Assembly (NCBI GenBank): GCA_943332745.1
Contig: CALQQQ010000072.1
Coordinates: forward strand, 1-6,308
DNA: 6,308 bases
Origin: Opitutus sp. GAS368
GTDB taxonomy: Bacteria; Verrucomicrobiota; Verrucomicrobiae; Opitutales; UBA953
Direction of reading: 5' to 3'
Shown here: in pieces, positions 1 through 5,838 of the stretch
Numbering within the stretch: position 1 is the first letter of the stretch
Layout of the letters: each line of letters starts with the position of its first letter
Translations under genes and position numbers: made by a program
Notes under the pieces: model-generated
The model's input: the letters and a program-made list of their open reading frames with translations, nothing else
Told to the model about the DNA's origin: nothing
The model's database searches: none

Positions 1-281
1 AAGAGGGTCGTCAGACGTCCCATCCGGTCGCCGAGGATGCCAAAAAGAATACCGCCGAGCAGCATGCCGGCCATCTGCCAGGACAGGAGGTCCTGATACC
101 AAGCGGCGCCGCTGATGAGGTGCCCGAGGCCGAGGCTCGTCAGGCTATCCTTGCGGATCGTCATGAACAGCGTGAGGTCGTAGATATCAACGAAGTACCC
201 GAGCGCCCCGACGATCACGGCGGGCTGAAGCAAATCCTTCCAGAGAGGACTTTGTTGGGCCGAGAAATCAGGGGGGCTCAT
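1..281 (-). CDS. MFS transporter, N-terminal fragment (runs off left edge)
   Basis: This is the first 93 codons of a major facilitator superfamily permease; the rest lies beyond position 1. The ATG at 281-279 opens the protein (MSPPDFSAQQSPLWKDL). A first membrane segment follows at about residues 20-40 and contains GYFVDIYDLTLF. Its two acidic residues (D32, D35) resemble the D-x-x-D of helix 1 in metabolite:H+ and sugar-type MFS permeases. A second hydrophobic segment at about 67-84 runs into GILGDRMGR (81-89), a good match to MFS motif A (G-x-L-a-D-r-x-G-r) in the loop between helices 2 and 3. The start is 10 nt after the stop of the FAD oxidoreductase, with no strong Shine-Dalgarno sequence in the gap, so translational coupling is likely. 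Family assignment is fairly secure. The substrate cannot be read from this fragment. Confidence 0.85.
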   Translation of the reverse strand, partial: MSPPDFSAQQSPLWKDLLQPAVIVGALGYFVDIYDLTLFMTIRKDSLTSLGLGHLISGAAWYQDLLSWQMAGMLLGGILFGILGDRMGRLTTL

Positions 282-291
282 GAAGGCGGGG

Positions 292-1713
292 TTACGCCTT
301 CAGACCGTGCAGATTGGCCATGGAAATGCCAGATAACATTGCCCCGGTGACTCCGAGAAAGCCCTGGTCGGTGCCAATGAGGAAGAGGTTCGCGAGGTCG
401 GTCCGGCCGTCACGTCGCTTCACGGTCGAACCGTAAATGGCTCCGTTGAGATGGCCGGTAAACTTACGGACGGTCCGCGGCGTGAAGACATCCGTCGAGG
501 TCAGCGCGGAGTCATGGGTGGCGTCGGCGACGGCGGGCAGATGGGCGCGGGCGACGCGATTGAGGCGTCCGCACCACTCCTGCTTACGGGCCTGGTACTC
601 GGCTTCCGGGAGCGCGCACCAGGCGTCATGATTGGCCAGGGCCGTGACGCGAAGCCAACCTTCGTCCAGCGCCCTGCCCTCTCCGTATTGATAGTTATTC
701 GGGATACAGATCACGCCAGAACGCGGATCGACCAGTTCCTTCGGCGAACGGTAGCTGAAACGTTCGTCATCGCAGAAAAAGACGATGGTGTCTTTCCAGC
801 CGAAACCGGCAAACGCGGCGGGGTCATAGGTGGCGATGGTCTCGGCATAACCGAGGCGACCGATGGTCGCGGCCCCGGCGATAGGCTCCACATCGGAACG
901 CAGGCGCATCGTCTCGACCGCTCCGGCCGAAGAATAGACCGCCTCGGCGGTGACCTCGCTCCCGTCGTCCAGAACGAGCGCGGCGGCGCGACCGGCGCGC
1001 ACCTCGATCTTCCGGACGCCACACTTCATGCGCCGCTCGACGCCGTGCTCGCGACAACGATCAGTGAGTAGTCGGATAACCTGGCGGACGCCAATGAATG
1101 GCCGCGCGAAGCCTTCACGGAAAAGTGAGCGCCACATGACGGCGAACTGCGAAACCTCGATGTCATCCTCCAGCGCGCTCCCGTAGAAACAGGTAGGCAG
1201 GAGCAACATGTCGCGTAGCAAGGGGTCTCCAAGGCGCTCGTCGAGCAGTGCTCGCGCCGAGCCGCCATGCGCCTCGAGGGCGGCCTCGTCCAGCCCAGTA
1301 ATCCAAGCGTCGAGCTCGCGGAAGCGGTCGACGGACTTTGGGAATTCGTGGGCAACGTCGGCCAGCAGGGATTCGTAATCGTTGTTCAACCGCAAATTCT
1401 TCCCGGCCATCGTGACGCGGGAGCCGAGCTGCGGACAGAGGTCGAGCTCCTCGCGGCGGATACGGAGCTGGCGCATCAGCTTGACCAAGGGCGCCCCTTT
1501 GACGCCTTCAGGCACCCAATTCGTCAGGGCGTGCAGGCCGACATCGTACTTCCGCTTACCGCGGGCGTAGAAGGAATTGAGGCCGCCAGCGGCGTTGTGC
1601 CGCTCGAGCACTAGGACATTGCGGCCGAACATCCCCAGTCGCACCGCGGCGGCGAGGCCGGACATGCCGGCACCGATAATGACGGCGTCGTAATGGGCGG
1701 GGGAGCTGGACAC
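292..1713 (-). CDS. NAD(P)/FAD-dependent oxidoreductase, phytoene desaturase (CrtI)-like
   Basis: A 473-residue flavoprotein of the phytoene desaturase / carotenoid isomerase / retinol saturase superfamily. These enzymes use FAD to desaturate, saturate or isomerise hydrophobic polyenes. The N-terminus has a dinucleotide-binding Rossmann motif, VIIGAGMSGLAAA (11-23, GxGxxG at G14-G16-G19), then the acidic strand end LVLERH (34-39) and the GG motif AAGGLNSF (41-48). The C-terminus has the family's FAD-contacting segment NLFLIGTDQGFLGVTGAM (442-459), followed by SGISMANLHG. Full length fits the family (about 480-520 residues). The start is GTG at 1713-1711: an in-frame TGA lies 33 nt upstream at 1746-1744 with no other start codon between, and the next ATG (M17) is already inside the Rossmann motif. 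No Shine-Dalgarno sequence is visible. No phytoene synthase or other carotenoid gene is in view, so a carotenoid substrate is only one option. A 43-nt gap separates it from the GT9 gene. Confidence 0.9.
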   Translation of the reverse strand: MSSSPAHYDAVIIGAGMSGLAAAVRLGMFGRNVLVLERHNAAGGLNSFYARGKRKYDVGLHALTNWVPEGVKGAPLVKLMRQLRIRREELDLCPQLGSRVTMAGKNLRLNNDYESLLADVAHEFPKSVDRFRELDAWITGLDEAALEAHGGSARALLDERLGDPLLRDMLLLPTCFYGSALEDDIEVSQFAVMWRSLFREGFARPFIGVRQVIRLLTDRCREHGVERRMKCGVRKIEVRAGRAAALVLDDGSEVTAEAVYSSAGAVETMRLRSDVEPIAGAATIGRLGYAETIATYDPAAFAGFGWKDTIVFFCDDERFSYRSPKELVDPRSGVICIPNNYQYGEGRALDEGWLRVTALANHDAWCALPEAEYQARKQEWCGRLNRVARAHLPAVADATHDSALTSTDVFTPRTVRKFTGHLNGAIYGSTVKRRDGRTDLANLFLIGTDQGFLGVTGAMLSGISMANLHGLKA

Positions 1714-1748
1714 GGGACTAAGGTCGCAGAAGTCGCCGACAGGTCAAG

Positions 1749-1767
1749 CGACGCCCTCAGGGCGTCG
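1749..1767 (-). other. 8-bp hairpin centred on the GT9 stop codon
   Basis: On the minus strand CGACGCCC-TGA-GGGCGTCG forms a perfect 8-bp GC-rich stem (1749-1756 with 1760-1767) whose three-nucleotide loop is exactly the TGA stop codon of the GT9 gene. It is followed by CTTGACCTG, not a run of T, so it is not a canonical intrinsic terminator. It could act as an mRNA 3'-end stabiliser, an attenuator between GT9 and the oxidoreductase, or be fortuitous. The palindrome is a direct observation. Function is unproven. Confidence 0.35.
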
Positions 1768-2755
1768 TGATGCGGATGACCTCCGCCGCCGCGTGCGTGA
1801 CCTGCTGGGCCGTGATGCGCGCCAACGCCCGGTCCATGCGCGCCAGATAGTCGGCCCGGAGTTCGCCCGCAAACATCGTGGTGTCGACGCGGACCACTCG
1901 ATTGACCGTGCCCCACGGACGGGCGCGCGCGTAATCGGAAGGCCCGAAGACGCCGACCACGGGCGTACCGACCGCCGCGGCGAGCTGCAGGACGGACGAA
2001 TCCGCACCAAGGAAGAGGCGTGCCTCCTTGATGAGTCGGGCGAGCTGGGAGAAGCGGAGCCGGCCGCCAGTCGACATCGCCACTGGACCGATGAGCCCGC
2101 ATAGCGCCTCGGCCATGATACGCTCGGCGCCACCGGGTCCCGCGGAGATGACGATACGTTCGACCGCACGGGAAGCGATGAGCTCCCGGGCGACCACGGC
2201 CCACTTGTCGATCTCGAGGATACGCTCGGGGCGCGTCGCGCCAGGGTGAATGACCGCGAAACGTCCTTCCTCGAGCATCATGCCGTGCTCCTGCATGCGC
2301 GACGGGGCGAACCACATCGCCGGGGTCTCGGCATGGAAGCCAAGAACGCGCGACAACACCTCGTGGTCGCGGGCCGCCTCATGCGGATCCACGACGGCGC
2401 CAAAGACCTGCTGGTGAATCAGTGGACGGAGATAAAACGGGGCATGTCCGCCGCAGGTGCGCACGGCGGCGCCGCTCAAGGCCACGAGGCGATTGGCCAA
2501 GGAGTGACCGCCCAGCGCAATGGCGACGTCGAAGCGCTGGCGGCGTAGTCGGGAAATCAGCGCCAAGACCGAACCCTCTTCGCCGAAGCCGATCGTCTCG
2601 ACGACCGCCGGACAGCCTTCCAGTGCGACCTCAGACCCCGGGGAAGTAACGAAGGTGACCTGCGCTCCGGGGTGGCGTTCACGGATCGTGCGCAAGCCCG
2701 CTGTCGCGGCCAACGCGCCGCGCAGTCCGGTGAACTTGACGACCAGCAGTCGCAT
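1757..2755 (-). CDS. Glycosyltransferase family 9 (heptosyltransferase-like) protein
   Basis: A 332-residue protein with the two-Rossmann-domain (GT-B) layout of family 9, whose known members (WaaC, WaaF, WaaQ) transfer heptose from ADP-heptose to the lipopolysaccharide inner core at the cytoplasmic face. Visible family features are the N-terminal strand MRLLVVKFTGL, a VIHPGATRPER segment (168-178) opening the C-terminal domain, IVISAGPGGAER (201-212), and the C-terminal signature GADSSVLQLAAAVGTPV (250-266) continuing to FGPSD (270-274). Two expected polar sites differ: the usual N-terminal L-GD-V reads LRGAL, and the usual DSG-x-x-H reads DSSVLQ. The catalytic-base Asp and the conserved His are therefore absent, so activity or donor may be altered. 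The ATG at 2755-2753 begins one nucleotide after the ABC exporter stop, which implies translational coupling and a shared envelope role. Confidence 0.85.
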   Translation of the reverse strand: MRLLVVKFTGLRGALAATAGLRTIRERHPGAQVTFVTSPGSEVALEGCPAVVETIGFGEEGSVLALISRLRRQRFDVAIALGGHSLANRLVALSGAAVRTCGGHAPFYLRPLIHQQVFGAVVDPHEAARDHEVLSRVLGFHAETPAMWFAPSRMQEHGMMLEEGRFAVIHPGATRPERILEIDKWAVVARELIASRAVERIVISAGPGGAERIMAEALCGLIGPVAMSTGGRLRFSQLARLIKEARLFLGADSSVLQLAAAVGTPVVGVFGPSDYARARPWGTVNRVVRVDTTMFAGELRADYLARMDRALARITAQQVTHAAAEVIRITTP

Positions 2756-2756
2756 C

Positions 2757-4562
2757 TCAGACGAGATTCTTGGCCTGGTTATCCCACAGGCGACGGAATA
2801 GCTCGGAGGAGGCGTAGACCGCCTCGCGGGTACCGTCGGCGACGATCCGGCCGCCGTCGAAGACGAGAACGCGATCCACGTCCCGAATCGTGCTGAAACG
2901 ATGCGCGACGATGAGTGTCGTCCGCCCCTTCATCAGCAGCGCCAGCGACTGCTGGATACTACGCTCGGTATCGGTATCGAGCGCGGAGGTGGCCTCGTCG
3001 AGGATGAGAATCGGGGCGTCCTTGAGGAAGGCCCGGGCGATGGACACGCGCTGACGCTGGCCGCCAGACAGACGACCGCCGCGCTCGCCGACCTTAGTCA
3101 GGAAGCCCTCGGGCTGGGCCTCGATGAACTCGAACGCACCGGCCAGACGGGCGGCCGCGTGGACTTCTGCATCGGTAGCGGCAGGCCGGCCGAGACGAAT
3201 GTTCTCGAGAATCGATTCATTGAAGAGCACGGGCTCCTGTGAGACCAAAGCGATATTGGCACGCAGGTCGGCCTGACGCACCTGGCGGAGATCGTGTCCG
3301 TCGATGCGGATCGAGCCCTGTTGCGGGTCGAAGAAACGCGGCACCAGATTCACGAAGGTGCTCTTCCCTGCGCCGCTCGGACCAACGAGCGCGACGGACT
3401 GGCCAGCGGGTATCTTCAATGTGACATCAGCCAGCACCGGGTCGGCGCCGTAGCTGAAGGAGACGCCGCTCATCTCCAAGTCGCCGCGGATCTGGGCGAG
3501 CGGACGGGCGTCGGGCGCGTCATCCACTTCGACCTTGGCAAGGATGACCTCCTCCAGACGGACCAGGCCCGGGGCGGCCATGCTGAGCCGGCTACTCACG
3601 TTACCCAAACGCTTAATCGGACCGTAGGCGAAGTAGAAGGCCACGATCAGCGAGATGAGTTCGCTCATCGAAAAACCGTTCATCGCACCCACGAGGATGG
3701 CCGCGGAGATACCCACGGCGGCGGTGATCTCGACCAAAGGCGAAAGGGCCTTCTCATAGCGCACCAGCTTGCCCTGAATCCGTAGACCTTCCTGACTGGC
3801 TCGATTGAAGCGCTTGGCTTCGCGCTCCTGCAGGCCGTAAGCGCGGACCTCGCGGGCCGACTGGAGGTTCTCAACCGCGATGCTGTTCAGATCGGAGGCG
3901 GACTCCATCCCCTGACGCATCCGGGTCTGGATACGTACCGCAACACTACGCACGAGCAAGACCGCGGCGGGTACGACCAAGAGACAGGCCAGGAACCAAT
4001 AGCCGCTGTCGTGGGAAAAGCAGATGAACACCACATAAGCTAGGGCGAAGACCATCGAGAGCGGCTGGACAATGAGGTCGTTTGACACATCGACCAGCAC
4101 CAGTCGGACTGAATTGGCGTCGGCTATCAGCCGAGAAAGCAGGTCGCCGATTGAGAGCCGCCCAAAGAAGCCGAGATGAAGCTGCTGCAGTTTGGCAAAC
4201 ACGTCGCGACGCACGGCCTCGATGACGCGCAGACCGGCGAGATTAAGGAGGTAAGTCGAAAAGAATTCGCCGAGCCCGCGGATCAGCATGACCACGGGGA
4301 GGAACGCGACGGCGAAGGCCATCTCGTAGCCCTCCGGCAAATAGAAAGCCGGCTGGCCGCCGAGCCACTTGGGCCACGTCAGGAGAGGTGCGGCTCGCGT
4401 CGCGGCATCACCGAAGACCGCCGGTAGCACCTTGCCTACCAAGAACGGAAGCCCGAAGGCGTTGGCGGCCGCGAAGACGATGGCCGCGAGCAAGGACAGC
4501 AAGAGGAGCGAACGGCTTCCCTTCAGGTAGGGCAGGTAGAGCTTGTAGCGGCCTCGGAACAC
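2757..4562 (-). CDS. MsbA-like ABC exporter (fused permease and ATPase)
   Basis: A 601-residue half-transporter that should work as a homodimer in the inner membrane, exporting lipids, glycolipids or drugs by ATP hydrolysis. Residues about 1-330 form a type I exporter membrane domain, with hydrophobic segments near 18-45, 81-110, 160-182, 187-206, 272-292 and 299-316. The nucleotide-binding domain has an A-loop Tyr (FSYG, Y371), Walker A GPSGAGKST (394-402), Q-loop VSQEP (Q442), signature LSGGQRQR (498-505), Walker B ILILDEATSALD (518-529) and H-loop VAHRFST (H554). All catalytic residues are present. The start is GTG at 4562-4560: the frame is open back only to the terC stop TAG, and no other start codon lies in those 48 nt. 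The sequence from GTG (FRGRYKLYLPYLKGSR) matches a usual exporter N-terminus. The following GT9 gene starts 1 nt after its TGA, favouring a lipid A or glycolipid flippase role, but a multidrug exporter cannot be excluded. Confidence 0.93.
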   Translation of the reverse strand: MFRGRYKLYLPYLKGSRSLLLLSLLAAIVFAAANAFGLPFLVGKVLPAVFGDAATRAAPLLTWPKWLGGQPAFYLPEGYEMAFAVAFLPVVMLIRGLGEFFSTYLLNLAGLRVIEAVRRDVFAKLQQLHLGFFGRLSIGDLLSRLIADANSVRLVLVDVSNDLIVQPLSMVFALAYVVFICFSHDSGYWFLACLLVVPAAVLLVRSVAVRIQTRMRQGMESASDLNSIAVENLQSAREVRAYGLQEREAKRFNRASQEGLRIQGKLVRYEKALSPLVEITAAVGISAAILVGAMNGFSMSELISLIVAFYFAYGPIKRLGNVSSRLSMAAPGLVRLEEVILAKVEVDDAPDARPLAQIRGDLEMSGVSFSYGADPVLADVTLKIPAGQSVALVGPSGAGKSTFVNLVPRFFDPQQGSIRIDGHDLRQVRQADLRANIALVSQEPVLFNESILENIRLGRPAATDAEVHAAARLAGAFEFIEAQPEGFLTKVGERGGRLSGGQRQRVSIARAFLKDAPILILDEATSALDTDTERSIQQSLALLMKGRTTLIVAHRFSTIRDVDRVLVFDGGRIVADGTREAVYASSELFRRLWDNQAKNLV

Positions 4563-4605
4563 GCCACCAGCGTGGCTGCGAGCCCCGCCGGTGGAAACAT
4601 CAAAT

Positions 4606-4612
4606 CTTTCCT
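4606..4612 (-). promoter_or_regulatory. Shine-Dalgarno-like AGGAAAG overlapping the terC stop
   Basis: AGGAAAG overlaps the terC TAG stop and sits 5 nt before an ATG (4600-4598). That ATG is out of frame with the ABC exporter and opens a 25-codon frame ending at 4523, inside the exporter gene. The exporter's own GTG (4562) has only a poor GGTGG immediately before it. The motif may recruit ribosomes for a short leader whose translation feeds the exporter, or may simply be chance purine-rich sequence. Confidence 0.3.
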
Positions 4613-5657
4613 ATTTCTTCTTCGGAAACGCGACCGACAGGGCGATCGCAAGGGCCAGGACGAAGCCGATAATCGAGAGGGAGACCGAGGTGGGGATATG
4701 CACCCGGCCTTCATGGACGAGAGCCTGCGCCCAGCCTGCGAACTGCCCTTCGGACTGACCCACGGTGGCCGCCCACGGCAGGATCATCTTGAGTCCGATG
4801 AAGACCAGGATGAAGGACAGAGCGGGCTTGAGGAAGCGGAAGAGGTGCATGAAGCCCGAGATGGCGAAGTACATCGAGCGCAGGCCCATGATCGCGAAGA
4901 TGTTCGAAGTGAAGGCGATGAAGCGCTTCTCCTCGATCGGCATCTGGACCGGCAAGATACCGAGCACGGCGGGAATCGAGTCGATGGCGAAGAGTAGGTC
5001 GGTGCTCTCGATCACGACCAGTACCACGAAGAGCGGCGTAAAGACGCGGCGCCCATCCTCGCGGGCGATGAAAGCCTCGCCATGCAGGCGATTCGTGACC
5101 GGCAAGAATCGCCGGATCATCCGCACCACAAAGTTCTCATCGACCCCCTTCCCTTCGGTCTCGTCATGCGAAAAGGCCATCTTGAGACCCGTGAAGAGTA
5201 GGAAGGCGCCAAAAAGCGGCAGCAGGATGGTGAAGCGATCGACGGCGGCGATGCCAGCGATGATGAAGATCGCCCGCATGACCACGGCACCGAGGATACC
5301 CCAGAAGAGGACGCGATGCTGAAGGTGAGCCGGAATGCTGAAGTGCGCGAAGACCAGGATGAAGATGAAGAGGTTGTCCACCGAGAGCGCCAACTCTAGG
5401 ACATAACCAGCGGCGAAGAGTTCGGCGTCCTCCGGCCCGCGCCAAGCAGAGAGTAAGAAGGCGAAACCGACGGCCAACGAAACCCAGACCACACACCAGG
5501 CGACGGCCTCCTTGAAGCTAGGCGCCTCGTTGGCCTTCTTCTTGAAGACGCCGAGGTCGAGCGCGAGCATGAACCCGACGAACCCGAGGAAAGCCGCCCA
5601 AGCCCAGTTAGGAATCACCAAAGGGGCCTCGGTAACGGCGGACAGGAAGGCGGACAT
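4611..5657 (-). CDS. TerC/Alx family integral membrane protein
   Basis: A 348-residue polytopic membrane protein of the TerC family. Members are linked to tellurium resistance and, for Alx and related proteins, to manganese export and metallation of secreted proteins. The defining motifs are intact: ELALSVDNLFIF (88-99) and VIESTDLLFAIDSIPAV (215-231). These carry the acidic residues thought to line the metal site (E88, D94, E217, D220, D226). TSNIFAIMGLRSMYF (250-264) is also typical. Roughly nine hydrophobic segments can be seen, and the protein ends in a basic FPKKK tail. The ATG at 5657-5655 is the most upstream possible start because an in-frame TAG lies 15 nt before it. AAGGGG abuts the ATG, closer than an ideal Shine-Dalgarno. 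Only 93 nt separate it from the tRNA, and they hold a palindromic repeat, leaving no room for a full yybP-ykoY manganese riboswitch like those preceding some relatives. Confidence 0.93.
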   Translation of the reverse strand: MSAFLSAVTEAPLVIPNWAWAAFLGFVGFMLALDLGVFKKKANEAPSFKEAVAWCVVWVSLAVGFAFLLSAWRGPEDAELFAAGYVLELALSVDNLFIFILVFAHFSIPAHLQHRVLFWGILGAVVMRAIFIIAGIAAVDRFTILLPLFGAFLLFTGLKMAFSHDETEGKGVDENFVVRMIRRFLPVTNRLHGEAFIAREDGRRVFTPLFVVLVVIESTDLLFAIDSIPAVLGILPVQMPIEEKRFIAFTSNIFAIMGLRSMYFAISGFMHLFRFLKPALSFILVFIGLKMILPWAATVGQSEGQFAGWAQALVHEGRVHIPTSVSLSIIGFVLALAIALSVAFPKKK

Positions 5658-5664
5658 CCCCTTG

Positions 5665-5691
5665 AAGTTAGCCTAAACGGCGGGGAGTCAA
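5665..5691 (-). promoter_or_regulatory. Weak promoter candidate for terC
   Basis: On the minus strand TTGACT (5691-5686) matches five of six bases of a sigma-70-type -35 box. TAACTT (5670-5665) is a poor -10 (three of six) after a short 15-nt spacer. Transcription would then begin near 5658, almost at the terC ATG, giving a near-leaderless mRNA. The -35 lies inside the loop and arm of the palindromic repeat, so it may be fortuitous. Low confidence. Confidence 0.18.
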
Positions 5692-5725
5692 GCCCACCCC
5701 GCCGATGCGGGCTTGCCCGCCCTAC
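5678..5725 (-). repeat. REP-like palindromic element, two hairpins headed by GTAG
   Basis: Read on the minus strand, the element begins with GTAG (5725-5722). Next comes GCGGGC-AA-GCCCGC (5720-5707), realistically a 5-bp stem with a CAAG loop. After a 2-nt linker, a perfect 8-bp stem CGGCGGGG / CCCCGCCG (5704-5697 with 5685-5678) closes an 11-nt loop. The second loop contains GGGCTTG, the exact complement of CAAGCCC in the first hairpin. A GTAG head followed by GC-rich hairpins is the known design of REP elements mobilised by RAYT transposases. No transposase is in the window and only one copy is seen, so dispersed-repeat status is inferred. It lies between the divergent terC and tRNA-Arg genes and could also affect their transcription. 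Confidence 0.5.
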
Positions 5726-5750
5726 CTCGCCCAGACTTACTACCCGTCGC

Positions 5751-5822
5751 GTTCCCGTAGTTCAACGGATAGAACATTGGTTTCCTAAACCGAGGATGTG
5801 GGTTCGATTCCCGCCGGGGACA
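5751..5822 (+). tRNA. tRNA-Arg (anticodon CCT)
   Basis: A full 72-nt cloverleaf can be drawn. The acceptor stem GTTCCCG pairs with CGGGGAC (one T-G wobble), the D stem is GTTC/GAAC, and the anticodon stem TTGGT pairs with ACCGA around the loop TTCCTAA, giving anticodon CCT that reads AGG arginine codons. The T arm is GTGGG-TTCGATT-CCCGC. The discriminator is A at 5822, and the genomic sequence continues GCG, so the CCA tail is not encoded and must be added enzymatically. It is the only plus-strand gene in the window, 16 nt from the end of the converging minus-strand gene. No clear promoter or T-rich terminator is visible around it. Confidence 0.95.
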
Positions 5823-5838
5823 GCGACGCGGAACGGGG

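Noticed and set aside
451..1071. Plus-strand 206-codon open frame
   Set aside because: It is opposite the FAD oxidoreductase, which has clear motifs along its length. The frame is open only because of high GC and has no recognisable domain.
1611..2315. Minus-strand 234-codon open frame rich in Arg, Gly and His
   Set aside because: It overlaps the GT9 gene and the start of the oxidoreductase in another frame and has the low-complexity composition of a GC-rich shadow.
3294..3785. Plus-strand 163-codon frame opposite the ABC exporter
   Set aside because: It is complementary to the exporter's membrane/ATPase junction and Walker A region, with no motif of its own.
4765..5322. Plus-strand 185-codon Lys/Arg/Met-rich frame opposite terC
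   Set aside because: Its composition is that of an antisense membrane-protein shadow, while terC on the other strand has all family motifs.
5678..5704. The large hairpin as an intrinsic terminator
   Set aside because: Neither strand has a T-run after the stem, and on the minus strand it lies upstream of terC, so a REP-like element fits better.
5751..5822. tRNA-Arg as an integration site of a mobile island
   Set aside because: tRNA genes are common attachment sites, but no second copy of the tRNA 3' end, integrase or mobile gene is visible in the window.
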